From Actinomycetota bacterium (GTDB lineage Bacteria; Actinomycetota; Actinomycetes; Propionibacteriales; Propionibacteriaceae): 64,000 nt of DNA. The position numbers and the translations under genes are program-made. Position 1 is the stretch's first letter; each line of letters starts with the position of its first letter. Of this stretch, positions 24,998 to 33,265 are shown piece after piece. The notes beneath the pieces were generated by a model, which made no database searches, was not told the DNA's origin, and worked only from the letters and a program-made list of their open reading frames with translations. Location: positions 1-64,000 of the forward strand of contig JAIUOR010000001.1 in assembly GCA_020161795.1 (NCBI GenBank), written 5' to 3'.

Positions 24998-25009
24998 AAC
25001 AACGTTGTT
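24998..25009. promoter_or_regulatory. LacI operator, perfect palindrome
   Basis: AACAACGTTGTT is a perfect 12-bp palindrome with the central CG typical of LacI-family sites. It lies just downstream of the candidate -10 box and 48 bases before the binding-protein start, where a repressor would block initiation. Confidence 0.7.
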
Positions 25010-25057
25010 TCAACGTCCGCCGCAGGGCGGCAGGAACTCGGTCGAAGGAGACCAAGG

Positions 25058-26104
25058 ATGAAGATCGGCAAGTTCGTTCCACGTCTGGGAGTCGCTGCGC
25101 TTGCGTCGGCGGCACTGTTGCTGAGCGGGTGCGGTTCGCCCGCAGCGACCACACCGGCCGCGCCGGGGGGCACCGAGACGCCCGCCACGCAGGCCCCCGA
25201 GACCCCGGCAGCCAAGGCCCTCACCATCGGCCTGGTCATGCTCCAGGGCGATGAGTACTTCCGCAATATCGAGATGGGGCTGCAGGAGGCCGTTCAGGCC
25301 GACGGCGGCACCGTCATCGCTGCCAACTCCACCAACGACCCGGGCACGGAGGCCTCGGCCGTTCAGAACATGATCCAGCGCCAGATCGACGCGCTGCTCA
25401 TCCAGCCGGTGAGCGGCGACGCCTCGGTGGCGACCATGAAGCTCGCGGTCGACGCCGGCATTCCGGTGATCTGCTACGGCAACTGCGGCGGACCCACCGT
25501 CGACCCGACTCTGGTGAAGGGCGCCGCTCAGTCCGACAACACCGATCTGGGTGCGGCGACCGGCCGCGCGGCAGCCGAGTACATCAAGGCGAACCTCGAC
25601 GGCGCAGCCAAGATCGGCATCCTGAACTGCGACTCCGCGGCCGAGACCTGCAAGCTGCGCAAGGCCGGCTTCAAGGCAGCGCTCGAAGAGGCCGGCATCA
25701 AGGCCGACTACGTGGCCGACCAGGAGGGCTACCTGGCCGACAAGGCGACCCCGGTCGCGACCAACATGCTCTCGGCCAGCCCCGAGATCAACCTGCTGTG
25801 GGCAGCCAACGAGGGTGGCACCGTCGGTCTGGTGACCGCTGTCAAGGCCTCCGGCAACCGGGTCGCCGTCTTCGGCACCGACATCTCCGAGCAGATCGCC
25901 GGCTTCGTCCTCGCCGAGGACGACATCCTGCAGGCCACCACCGGTCAGGATCCGGTCGGCACCGTTCAGGCCGCCTACCAGATGGCCAAGAACGCCATCG
26001 CCGGCCAGGCGAACGATCCGATCGAGCAGCTGGTGCCCGGTGTGACCTACAGTCGCGCTGATACGGCGACTGTCGAGGCATACCTCGCGGGCCTCGGCGG
26101 CTAA
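25058..26104 (+). CDS. Sugar-binding lipoprotein, RbsB type
   Basis: A 348-residue binding protein of the ribose/galactose/inositol (CUT2) class. Lipobox LLLSGC places the lipidated cysteine at residue 25, then a Thr/Pro linker. The body has the type-I fold: TIGLVMLQGDEYFRNIEMGL, IQRQIDALLIQPVSGD, GIPVICYGNCG, LGAATGRAAAEYIK and LLWAANEGGTVG. It delivers sugar to the RbsA/RbsC-type proteins downstream. A strong hairpin separates it from the ATPase gene. Confidence 0.85.
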   Translation: MKIGKFVPRLGVAALASAALLLSGCGSPAATTPAAPGGTETPATQAPETPAAKALTIGLVMLQGDEYFRNIEMGLQEAVQADGGTVIAANSTNDPGTEASAVQNMIQRQIDALLIQPVSGDASVATMKLAVDAGIPVICYGNCGGPTVDPTLVKGAAQSDNTDLGAATGRAAAEYIKANLDGAAKIGILNCDSAAETCKLRKAGFKAALEEAGIKADYVADQEGYLADKATPVATNMLSASPEINLLWAANEGGTVGLVTAVKASGNRVAVFGTDISEQIAGFVLAEDDILQATTGQDPVGTVQAAYQMAKNAIAGQANDPIEQLVPGVTYSRADTATVEAYLAGLGG

Positions 26105-26120
26105 GCAGAAAGCTGCGCCA

Positions 26121-26154
26121 GACCCGGCCCGGGGCGAGAGCCCTGGGCCGGGTC
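26121..26154 (+). terminator. Intra-operon hairpin between binding protein and ATPase
   Basis: GACCCGGCCC at 26121-26130 pairs with GGGCCGGGTC at 26145-26154, and GGGC/GCCC extend the stem inside around a GAGA loop with one G-U pair. The 15-bp stem begins 16 bases after the binding-protein stop. It likely lowers transcription of ATPase and permease relative to the binding protein or protects the upstream mRNA. Confidence 0.7.
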
Positions 26155-26179
26155 AGCGCTGGAGAACGGAGTCGATCAC

Positions 26180-27700
26180 GTGGCAGACGACAGGCCCGTC
26201 GTGCTCGAATGCGTGGAGCTGAGCAAGACCTACGGCAATTTCCGCGCGCTGGATTCGGTCAGCCTGACGCTTCGCGCCGGCGAGGTCCGGGCGCTGCTGG
26301 GCAAGAACGGCGCGGGCAAGTCCACGCTGGTGAAGCTGATCTCGGGCACCGAACACCCCGATCGCGGACACGATCAGATCAAGCTCGACGGCCAGCCCGT
26401 CCACTGGGCGAACTCCGGCGAGGCCCGCAGCGGCGGGATCGCGGTCGTCCACCAGGAATTCAGCCTGATCCCCGAGTTGTCGGTCGCCGAGAACGTGATG
26501 GTGGGGCGGTGGCCCCGGCGTCGTGGGCTGGTGGATCACAAGGCGATCCTGAAGTCGGCCGCCCGGGCGATCGACGTCCTGGGTGAGCCGCTGCCGCTCA
26601 CGATGCCGGTCGGCAGGCTGTCGACCGCGCACCAGCAGTTGGTGGAGATCGCCAAGGCCCTGCTGGACGAGCCGAAGGTGCTGATCCTCGACGAGCCGAC
26701 CAGCGCGCTGAACTCCCGTGAGGTGGACGCGCTGCTGGCGCTGGTCCGCCGGCTCGCCCAGCGCGGCGTGGCGGTGATCTACGTGTCCCACCGGATGCGT
26801 GAGATCCCGCTGGTGGCGGATTCGATGACGATCCTTCGCGACGGCCGCGAGGTCGCCACCGTGGGGGTGCGTGAGGTCACCACCGACGAGGTCGCCAGCA
26901 TGATCGCCGGCTCCTCGCGGGCCCAGGCCAAGGTCGGCGAGCCCCAGGATCTCTCCGGCGCCGAGGTGGCGCTGGCCGTGGAGAACCTGGTCATCGACGG
27001 CCTGCTGGAGGGCGTCAGCTTCGAGGTCCGCAAGGGCGAGGTGCTCGGCATCGCCGGCCTGCTCGGCTCCGGCCGTACCGAGTTGCTGAGCTCGATCTAC
27101 GGCTCCCGGCACGACTGCGAGGGCGAGGTGCTGGTGGGCGGCCGTCCGGTCAAGGACCGGAGCCCGGCGAAGATGCTGCGGCTCGGCGTCGCGATGACCC
27201 CGGAGGATCGCAAGGACGCGGGCATCGTCCCGCTGCTGGGCGTCGGCGAGAACGTCATGCTGATGGCGCGCAGCCGCGGCCGGTCCCCCTGGATCAGGCG
27301 GAATCAGGAGCGCGACACGATCGCCGAGGTCATCGATCGGCTCAGCATCGCGACCGCGGGAGCTGGGCAGCCGATCGCGTCCCTCTCCGGGGGCAATCAG
27401 CAGAAGGGCGTGATCGGGCGCTGCCTGGCGGCCGAGATGTCCGTTCTGTTGCTGGACGAGCCGACCCGGGGAATCGACGTCGGCGCCAAAGCACAGTTGT
27501 ACCGACTCATCCGCGAGCTCGCGCAGCGGGGAATCTCTTCGGTCTTCGTCTCGTCCGAGCTGGATGAACTGGCCCAGGTCTGCGACCGGGTGCTCGTCCT
27601 GCGCGACGGCAGGGTGCGCGAGACCGTCAGTGGGGCGGAGGCGACCGGCGACCGGCTGCTCGCGCTCGCCATGAAAACAGATCACGAGGAGCTCGTATGA
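26180..27700 (+). CDS. Sugar ABC transporter ATPase, RbsA type (two ATPase domains)
   Basis: A 506-residue duplicated ATPase. The first domain has Walker A GKNGAGKST, a signature region (VGRLSTAHQQLVEIAKALL) and Walker B VLILDEPTSA. The second has the degenerate Walker A GLLGSGRTELL, signature LSGGNQQK and Walker B VLLLDEPTRGID, as is standard for RbsA/MglA/XylG proteins. It powers the RbsC-type permease, whose start overlaps its stop by four bases. The GTG start fits the N-terminus of relatives. Confidence 0.9.
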   Translation: MADDRPVVLECVELSKTYGNFRALDSVSLTLRAGEVRALLGKNGAGKSTLVKLISGTEHPDRGHDQIKLDGQPVHWANSGEARSGGIAVVHQEFSLIPELSVAENVMVGRWPRRRGLVDHKAILKSAARAIDVLGEPLPLTMPVGRLSTAHQQLVEIAKALLDEPKVLILDEPTSALNSREVDALLALVRRLAQRGVAVIYVSHRMREIPLVADSMTILRDGREVATVGVREVTTDEVASMIAGSSRAQAKVGEPQDLSGAEVALAVENLVIDGLLEGVSFEVRKGEVLGIAGLLGSGRTELLSSIYGSRHDCEGEVLVGGRPVKDRSPAKMLRLGVAMTPEDRKDAGIVPLLGVGENVMLMARSRGRSPWIRRNQERDTIAEVIDRLSIATAGAGQPIASLSGGNQQKGVIGRCLAAEMSVLLLDEPTRGIDVGAKAQLYRLIRELAQRGISSVFVSSELDELAQVCDRVLVLRDGRVRETVSGAEATGDRLLALAMKTDHEELV

Positions 27701-28701
27701 CCAGTCAAACCCCTGTGGCAGAGTCGCCCGACACCGCCGCGCCGGCAGCCAAGCAGTCACCGCTGCGCCGCGCGCTGGCCTGGGAGGGCACCGGGCTGCT
27801 CGCCGTCCTGATCGCGGTCTTCATCATCCTGAGCCTGATCGCGCCGAACTTCCTGACCGCGGCGAACATGCTGAACATCCTGCAGCAGGCCGCCTTCTTC
27901 GGCATCGTCGCGTTCGCGATGACGCTGGTCATCGTCTCGGGTGAGATCGACGTCTCGGTGGGCTCGCAGGCCGCCCTCACGTCGTCGGTGGTGGCCTACA
28001 TGGTGGTCACCATGGGCCTACCGATGTGGCTGGCCGCCCTGCTCGCGATCGTCATCGCGGTCGCGCTGGGCGCCGGGATCGGCTGGATTCGCGACGCCCT
28101 GAACGTGCCGACCTTCATCGGCACCCTGGCGCTCTACCTCGCGCTGCGCGGGGTGGCCCACCTGGTCACCAACACCTTCCCGATCCCGGTCGACGCGAGC
28201 GAGTTCTTCTACTGGGGCTCGGGACGCGTGTTCGGCGTGATCCCGGTGCCGGCGGTGTACTTCTTCCTCACCTTCGTGGTGGTCGCGGTGATCGCCCGGT
28301 TCACGGTCTTCGGCCGTTCGGTCTACGCGGTCGGCGGCAACCCGAAGGCGGCGGCGCTGTCGGGTATCAGCGTCCGCCGGGTGCGCATCCTGGTGATGAG
28401 CGGCACCGCCTTCACCGCGGCGATCACCGGCCTGATGCACACCGCGCAGCTCGCGTCGGGCAACAGCACCATTGCTGTCGGCCTGGAGTTCGACGCCATC
28501 GCCGCCGCCGTGATCGGCGGAACCGCGATGGCCGGTGGCCGGGGCACGATCATCGGCACCCTGATCGGTGTGCTGTTCGTGGCCATCCTGCTGAACGGCA
28601 TGGTCATGCTCGGCCTCAACCCCTACGTGCAGCAGGTGGTTCGCGGCGGTCTGGTTCTCTTCGCCGTGCTGATCAACGTGGCACGGACCCGAACCGCATA
28701 G
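27697..28701 (+). CDS. Sugar ABC transporter permease, RbsC type
   Basis: A 334-residue membrane permease of the CUT2 class with about nine hydrophobic helices. Family motifs are ANMLNILQQAAFFGIVA, VSGEIDVSVGSQAAL, GRSVYAVGGNPKAAALSGI and AIAAAVIGGTAMAGGRGTI. It starts inside the ATPase stop (ATGA overlap). It forms the channel for the sugar bound by the lipoprotein at 25058. Substrate cannot be named from the permease alone. Confidence 0.9.
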   Translation: MTSQTPVAESPDTAAPAAKQSPLRRALAWEGTGLLAVLIAVFIILSLIAPNFLTAANMLNILQQAAFFGIVAFAMTLVIVSGEIDVSVGSQAALTSSVVAYMVVTMGLPMWLAALLAIVIAVALGAGIGWIRDALNVPTFIGTLALYLALRGVAHLVTNTFPIPVDASEFFYWGSGRVFGVIPVPAVYFFLTFVVVAVIARFTVFGRSVYAVGGNPKAAALSGISVRRVRILVMSGTAFTAAITGLMHTAQLASGNSTIAVGLEFDAIAAAVIGGTAMAGGRGTIIGTLIGVLFVAILLNGMVMLGLNPYVQQVVRGGLVLFAVLINVARTRTA

Positions 28702-28767
28702 CGGGGTCGGCCCCTACACTCCTGACACTTCTGCAACGGCGCATCACCTTCTGAGAGGACCCCGGGA

Positions 28768-30027
28768 ATGCCTGCCGCATTGTTCGACCAGACTCGCAAT
28801 CACTTCGAGAGCGCAGCGCACCGGGCCTGGCTCGCCCGGCATCGCGAGTCGCTGCTGGACTTCTACCAGCCGTCGGTCTGCCTGCCCAGCGGCGGCTACG
28901 CCTGGCTGGCCAACGACGGCTCGCCGCTGCCGGCCAAGGGCGCCCAGCTCTGGATCGGGTCGCGGATGATCCACGTGTTCTCGCTGGCGGCCATGCTCGG
29001 ACGTCCGGGCGCGGCAGAGGTGGTCGAGCACGGTCTGGACTTCTACGTCGACGGCGCCGGTCGCGACCACGAGTACGGCGGCTGGTACCCGACGGTGGGC
29101 GGCGACGCACCCGGTGATCGCAAGGAGCTCTACGGGATAGCCCAGATGCTGCTGGCGGGAAGCTCGGCGACGACGGCCGGGTTCAGCCGCGGCCCCGCCC
29201 TGATGGCCGAGGCGCTGGAGGTGATCGACCGGCACTTCTGGCTGGAGGAGTGGGGACGCTGTGCCGAGGCCTACGACCGGACGTTCACCGAGCTGGATCC
29301 CTACCGGGGCCAGAACGCGAACATGCACCTGGCGGAGGCCTATCTGGCCGCCCATCAGGTGACCGCTGATCCCGAGCACCTGTCGCGGGCCAAGCGGATC
29401 GCCTTCCACATCGCCGGCCGGGCCGCGCAGCGCGACGTCGCCGGTTCGTGGCGGCTGCCGGAGCACTTCGACGCCTCCTGGGAGCCGATCCTGGACTACA
29501 ACGCCGACGACCCGCGGCACCCCTTCCGTCCGTTCGGGTCGCAGATCGGCCACTGGCTGGAGTGGGCGAAACTGCTGGAGCAGATCGCCGCCCAGGGCGT
29601 CGACGAGCCGTGGCTGGGGCAGGCCGCCGAGGCGCTGTTCGCCGCCTCGGTGGACGAGGGCTGGATCGAGCCGGGCGGCTTCGTCTACACCGTCGACTGG
29701 GAGGGGCAGCCGGTCGTCGCGGAGCGCTTCTTCTGGGAGCCCCCGGAGGCGATAGGCGCGGCCCGGCTGCTGTGGCTGCGCACCCAGGATCAGCGGTACC
29801 TCGACTGGTACCGCCGGCTGTGGGAGTACTGCGACCGGTACTTCGTCGACCATGCCCAGGGCAGCTGGTACCCCGAACTCGACAGCCAGAGCCGCCCGGT
29901 GACCTACACCTGGGAGGGCAAGCCCGATCTCTACCACGTCTACCAGGGGACGCTGTACGCGCTGGTTCCCGCCGACCTGGGCCTGGCGACCTGGGCGCGC
30001 GACGCGGGGAGCACGGGGGCGTCGTGA
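28768..30027 (+). CDS. AGE-family sugar isomerase, YihS/mannose-isomerase type
   Basis: A 419-residue alpha/alpha-barrel enzyme of the N-acylglucosamine 2-epimerase superfamily. Features of the YihS/mannose isomerase branch are IGHWLEWAKLLEQI with one catalytic His, and WEGKPDLYHVYQGTL near the C-terminus with the other. Such enzymes interconvert aldoses with 2-ketoses, for example mannose and fructose, or sulfoquinovose and sulfofructose. It lies in the importer operon 66 bases after the permease with GAGAGGA upstream, and its stop overlaps the kinase start, so it probably makes the ketose for that kinase. The exact sugar is uncertain. Confidence 0.75.
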   Translation: MPAALFDQTRNHFESAAHRAWLARHRESLLDFYQPSVCLPSGGYAWLANDGSPLPAKGAQLWIGSRMIHVFSLAAMLGRPGAAEVVEHGLDFYVDGAGRDHEYGGWYPTVGGDAPGDRKELYGIAQMLLAGSSATTAGFSRGPALMAEALEVIDRHFWLEEWGRCAEAYDRTFTELDPYRGQNANMHLAEAYLAAHQVTADPEHLSRAKRIAFHIAGRAAQRDVAGSWRLPEHFDASWEPILDYNADDPRHPFRPFGSQIGHWLEWAKLLEQIAAQGVDEPWLGQAAEALFAASVDEGWIEPGGFVYTVDWEGQPVVAERFFWEPPEAIGAARLLWLRTQDQRYLDWYRRLWEYCDRYFVDHAQGSWYPELDSQSRPVTYTWEGKPDLYHVYQGTLYALVPADLGLATWARDAGSTGAS

Positions 30028-31031
30028 GCGGGATCGCGGTCGTCGGCAATATGATCCTCGACTACTACAAGGTGGTCGACTCCTACCCGTCGCCCTCGGC
30101 CCTGACCACGGTGCGGAGCATGAGCTCGGCGCCCGGCGGTCTGCTGTGCAACTGCGCCGCGGGTCTGGCCCGGCTGGATCCCGGCCTGCGGATCCCGGTC
30201 GTGGGGCAGGTGGGCGACGATCCCGCCGGGGACCAGCTGCTGGCCGGGCTCAACGCCCACCCCGGGATCGACACCACCCAGGTTCACCGCGGCGGCCAGA
30301 CCTCCTTCACCGACGTGATGGAGGACTCCTCCACCAAGACCCGCACCTTCTTCCAGTTCCGTGGCGCGAATGCCGAGGTGGACGTCGATCACGTCGACTT
30401 CGAGCGCCTGGACGCCGACCTGTTGCATGCCGGCTACATCCTGCTGATGGACGCGCTGGACGGCCCCGATCCCGAGTTCGGCACCCGGATGGCACGGCTG
30501 CTGGCGACCGCGCAGGCCCGCGGCATCCGCACCTCGGTCGACGTCGTCAGCGAGCACTCCGACCGGTTCTCCCGGCTGGTGCCGCCGGCGCTGCGCTACA
30601 CCGACTACTGCATCCTGAACGAGCTGGAGGCCGCGCGCACGACGGGCGTCCCGATCGACGAGGTGGTCACCGAGGCCGGTGCCCGCCGGACGGCCGAGGC
30701 GTTGCTCGGCTTCGGGGTGTCGACCTGGGTGGTCATCCACTGGCCGGGCGGCGCGGTCGGCCTGAGCCGGGAGCGGGAATGGGTTGCGCGGCCGTCCGTC
30801 GCCCTGCGACCCGAACAGATCGTCACGACGACCGGCGCCGGCGATGCCTTCGCCTCCGGTGTGATCCACGCCGCCTGGTCCGGCAGGTCGCTGGCCGAGG
30901 CGGTGGAGACCGGCATCGGCTCGGCCGCCTGCTCGCTGCTGGCCGGCAACTCCACCGACGGCATCCGCCAGCACGACGAGGTGCTCCGGTTCTATCGCGA
31001 ATCCGCCCATCGCGGGCTGTGGGAGGGCTGA
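30024..31031 (+). CDS. PfkB-family sugar kinase
   Basis: A 335-residue ribokinase-like enzyme. The C-terminal signature TTTGAGDAFASGVI holds the catalytic Asp and anion hole, and the N-terminal AVVGNMILDYY and APGGLLCNCAAGLARL regions form the substrate side. It starts with GTG inside the isomerase stop (GTGA), and its own stop overlaps the next ATG, so translation is coupled on both sides. The context suggests phosphorylation of the ketose produced by the AGE isomerase. A 6-sulfofructose or fructose kinase are both possible. Confidence 0.85.
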   Translation: MSGIAVVGNMILDYYKVVDSYPSPSALTTVRSMSSAPGGLLCNCAAGLARLDPGLRIPVVGQVGDDPAGDQLLAGLNAHPGIDTTQVHRGGQTSFTDVMEDSSTKTRTFFQFRGANAEVDVDHVDFERLDADLLHAGYILLMDALDGPDPEFGTRMARLLATAQARGIRTSVDVVSEHSDRFSRLVPPALRYTDYCILNELEAARTTGVPIDEVVTEAGARRTAEALLGFGVSTWVVIHWPGGAVGLSREREWVARPSVALRPEQIVTTTGAGDAFASGVIHAAWSGRSLAEAVETGIGSAACSLLAGNSTDGIRQHDEVLRFYRESAHRGLWEG

Positions 31032-32242
31032 TGCCCGGTCGGCTCGCAGGGACCGCCGTCGTCTTCGGCGCCGGCAACGTCGGACGTGGCCTGCTCGGGC
31101 AGGTGTTCTCCCAGGCCGGGCTGGAGGTGGTATTCGCCGACATCGATGACACGGTGGTCGGCGCCCTGGAGAGCGAGCGCTCCTACCTGCACCTCACGGT
31201 GGACAACGACTCCCGGATCGAGCAGGTGATCGCGCCGGTCCGCGCGATCCGCGCCGACGACCCGGCGGTCGTCCGCGAGGCGCTGGCCACCGCGACGCTG
31301 GCGGCCACCTGCGTCGGGGTGCGCGCGCTCCCGGCGGTCTGCCGGGCGATCGCGCCCGCGCTGCTGGCCAGGATCGAATCCGGCGCGCCACCGCTGAATC
31401 TGCTGCTGGCCGAGAACCTGCACGAGGCGCCGGCCAGGGTACGCGCGATGCTCGAAGCGGCCGAGCCGACCCTGAGCGCGCACTTCGACGCCGGGGAGGC
31501 GGGACTGATCGCCACCTCGATCGGACGGATGATCCCCGCCCCGCGACCGGAGGTCAGCCGGCTGGGCGCCGCGGCGATCGAGGTGGAGCCGTACTGCTTC
31601 CTGCCCATCGACGCCCAGGCGCTGCGCGGCGACTTCCCGGCGATACCCCGGGTGGTCGCGGACGCGTCCGTCCCGTTCGACTACTACGCCGATCGCAAGC
31701 TGTTCGTGCACAACATGGGCCATGCCATGTGCGCCTATCTCGGCCGGCTGTGCGGCGACGAGCAGATCTGGCAGTCGATCGGACGGCCACAGGTGCGCCT
31801 GCTGGTGCGGAATGCCATGGTCGAGAGCGCCTGCGCGGTCGCGGCCGCCTACGGTCAGCCGATCGGCCCGCTACTCGACCATGTCGACGACCTGCTCTAC
31901 CGGTTCGGCAACCAGGCGCTCGGCGACACCGTCGAACGGGTGGGACGGGATCCCCGGCGCAAGCTCGCAGCCGGCGACCGGATGCTGGGCGCCCACGGGT
32001 TGTGCCTGGCCCAGGGGATCGATCCGCGTCACGTCCGGCTCGCGCTGGCAGCGGGGCTGACCCAGCTGATCAACGAGGAGAGCCTCGGCCCGGATGCGGC
32101 GGACGCGTTCCTCACCGAGCAGGGGATGGCCGACCCGGTGGAGCGGGCACTGGTGGCCGAGTACTGCGCCGCGCTGCGCGACGGGCTCGACCCCCTGATC
32201 ACCTTGCTGGATCGGGGATTCGCCGGAGCGAACATCCCCTGA
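31031..32242 (+). CDS. Mannitol-1-phosphate 5-dehydrogenase-like protein
   Basis: A 403-residue member of the polyol-specific long-chain dehydrogenases. The Rossmann loop VVFGAGNVGRGLLG is at residues 10-23, LAENLHEAP follows, and the catalytic block DRKLFVHNMGHAMCAYLGR carries the lysine, asparagine and histidine of the family. It oxidises mannitol 1-phosphate to fructose 6-phosphate or a related polyol phosphate with NAD. It starts at the ATG overlapping the kinase stop and is the last gene of the importer operon. Its stop directly abuts the stop of the convergent lactonase gene. Confidence 0.8.
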   Translation: MPGRLAGTAVVFGAGNVGRGLLGQVFSQAGLEVVFADIDDTVVGALESERSYLHLTVDNDSRIEQVIAPVRAIRADDPAVVREALATATLAATCVGVRALPAVCRAIAPALLARIESGAPPLNLLLAENLHEAPARVRAMLEAAEPTLSAHFDAGEAGLIATSIGRMIPAPRPEVSRLGAAAIEVEPYCFLPIDAQALRGDFPAIPRVVADASVPFDYYADRKLFVHNMGHAMCAYLGRLCGDEQIWQSIGRPQVRLLVRNAMVESACAVAAAYGQPIGPLLDHVDDLLYRFGNQALGDTVERVGRDPRRKLAAGDRMLGAHGLCLAQGIDPRHVRLALAAGLTQLINEESLGPDAADAFLTEQGMADPVERALVAEYCAALRDGLDPLITLLDRGFAGANIP

Positions 32243-33262
32243 TCAGCCGGCGGCCGGGCAGATGCATGCCGGGCTGGGGATCGCGGCGGCGCCGCGGGTG
32301 TTCCCGCGCCGGTCGAGGCAGACGACCTCGCCGCTGTGCTGCAGCGCGACCACCAGCCACTCGCCGAGCATCGCGTGATGCCGAGGCCAGGCGCCGGGCA
32401 GCTGGAAGTCCCGCAGCCGCCGCGGCAGGCCGTCGGGGCCGAGCGCGAACAGGCAGAGGCGATCGTCGCCCCGCGAGGCGGCAGCCAGCAGCCGGCCGCT
32501 GTGGCTCAGGTGTGAGGGATCGCCGGCCGCGTCGGGGTTCAGCGGGATCGCTGCGACCGGCCTGGCCAGGGTGGTGGCTTCGTCCCAGGCCAGGCTGTGC
32601 AGCCGGCCGTCCAGCTCACCGAGGACGTGTAGCAGCGAGCCCGCGAACACCGCGTGCCGGGGGCCGGAACCCGGCGGCAGGGTCGCCGCGACCCCCTCGT
32701 AGGCCAGCGATCGCGATGCCGGCTCGAGCCGGAGCCGATGGAGGGAGTCGGTCCCGAGATCGCAGGCCAGCAGGTGGGAGCGAGCGGGGGTCGGCAGCAG
32801 GTAGTGGGCGTGCGCGGCCTCCTGGCGATCCGCGCGGGGGCCGGATCCGCCGAACGCGATCACCTGCGCCGGCTGGTCCGCCTGCGGGAGCCCGGCGGAA
32901 TCGACCCGGATCAGGCTGACCGAGCCCGAGCTGTAGTTGGCGACCACGGCGGAGCGGAGTTCCGGGCTGAACACCAGATGACAGGGATGGGCGCCGGCGG
33001 TGCGGGCCGTCCCGGCGATCTCAAGCCCGTCGCCCGTGCTGCGCAGCACGGTCAGCCGGCCGTCGACCTCCTCGTTGACCGCGTAGAGCAGGGCGCCGGA
33101 GGCGACGATGAACGAAGGCGCAGCGGTGACGACGACCTGACGGGCCCCGGCCAGCGCCCCGGTGTCCAGATCGAGTTCGAGCGACCAGATCCCCTCACCC
33201 ATCCCGGTGGGCGTGCCCTGACCCGCTTCCGGGTAGGTGCCGATCCACAGCCGCTGCCGCAT
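32243..33262 (-). CDS. Lactonase, seven-bladed propeller (6-phosphogluconolactonase family)
   Basis: A 339-residue propeller protein of the YbhE/Pgl lactonase family, without a signal peptide. Family features are RLWIGTYPEAGQG at the N-terminus, AGAHPCHLVFSPELRSAVVANYSSGSV, EAAHAHYLLP and LPPGSGPRHAVF. Members hydrolyse 6-phosphogluconolactone or other sugar lactones. It starts 3 bases after the mannonate dehydratase stop, so it is the last gene of a tight three-gene operon. Next to a mannonate dehydratase its natural substrate may be a free mannono- or similar lactone. Confidence 0.75.
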   Translation of the reverse strand: MRQRLWIGTYPEAGQGTPTGMGEGIWSLELDLDTGALAGARQVVVTAAPSFIVASGALLYAVNEEVDGRLTVLRSTGDGLEIAGTARTAGAHPCHLVFSPELRSAVVANYSSGSVSLIRVDSAGLPQADQPAQVIAFGGSGPRADRQEAAHAHYLLPTPARSHLLACDLGTDSLHRLRLEPASRSLAYEGVAATLPPGSGPRHAVFAGSLLHVLGELDGRLHSLAWDEATTLARPVAAIPLNPDAAGDPSHLSHSGRLLAAASRGDDRLCLFALGPDGLPRRLRDFQLPGAWPRHHAMLGEWLVVALQHSGEVVCLDRRGNTRGAAAIPSPACICPAAG

Positions 33263-33265
33263 CGA

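Noticed and set aside
25058-32242. Sulfoquinovose degradation operon
   Set aside because: The isomerase and kinase would fit, but no sulfofructose-phosphate aldolase, sulfolactaldehyde reductase or sulfoquinovosidase is recognised, so this specific assignment is not made.
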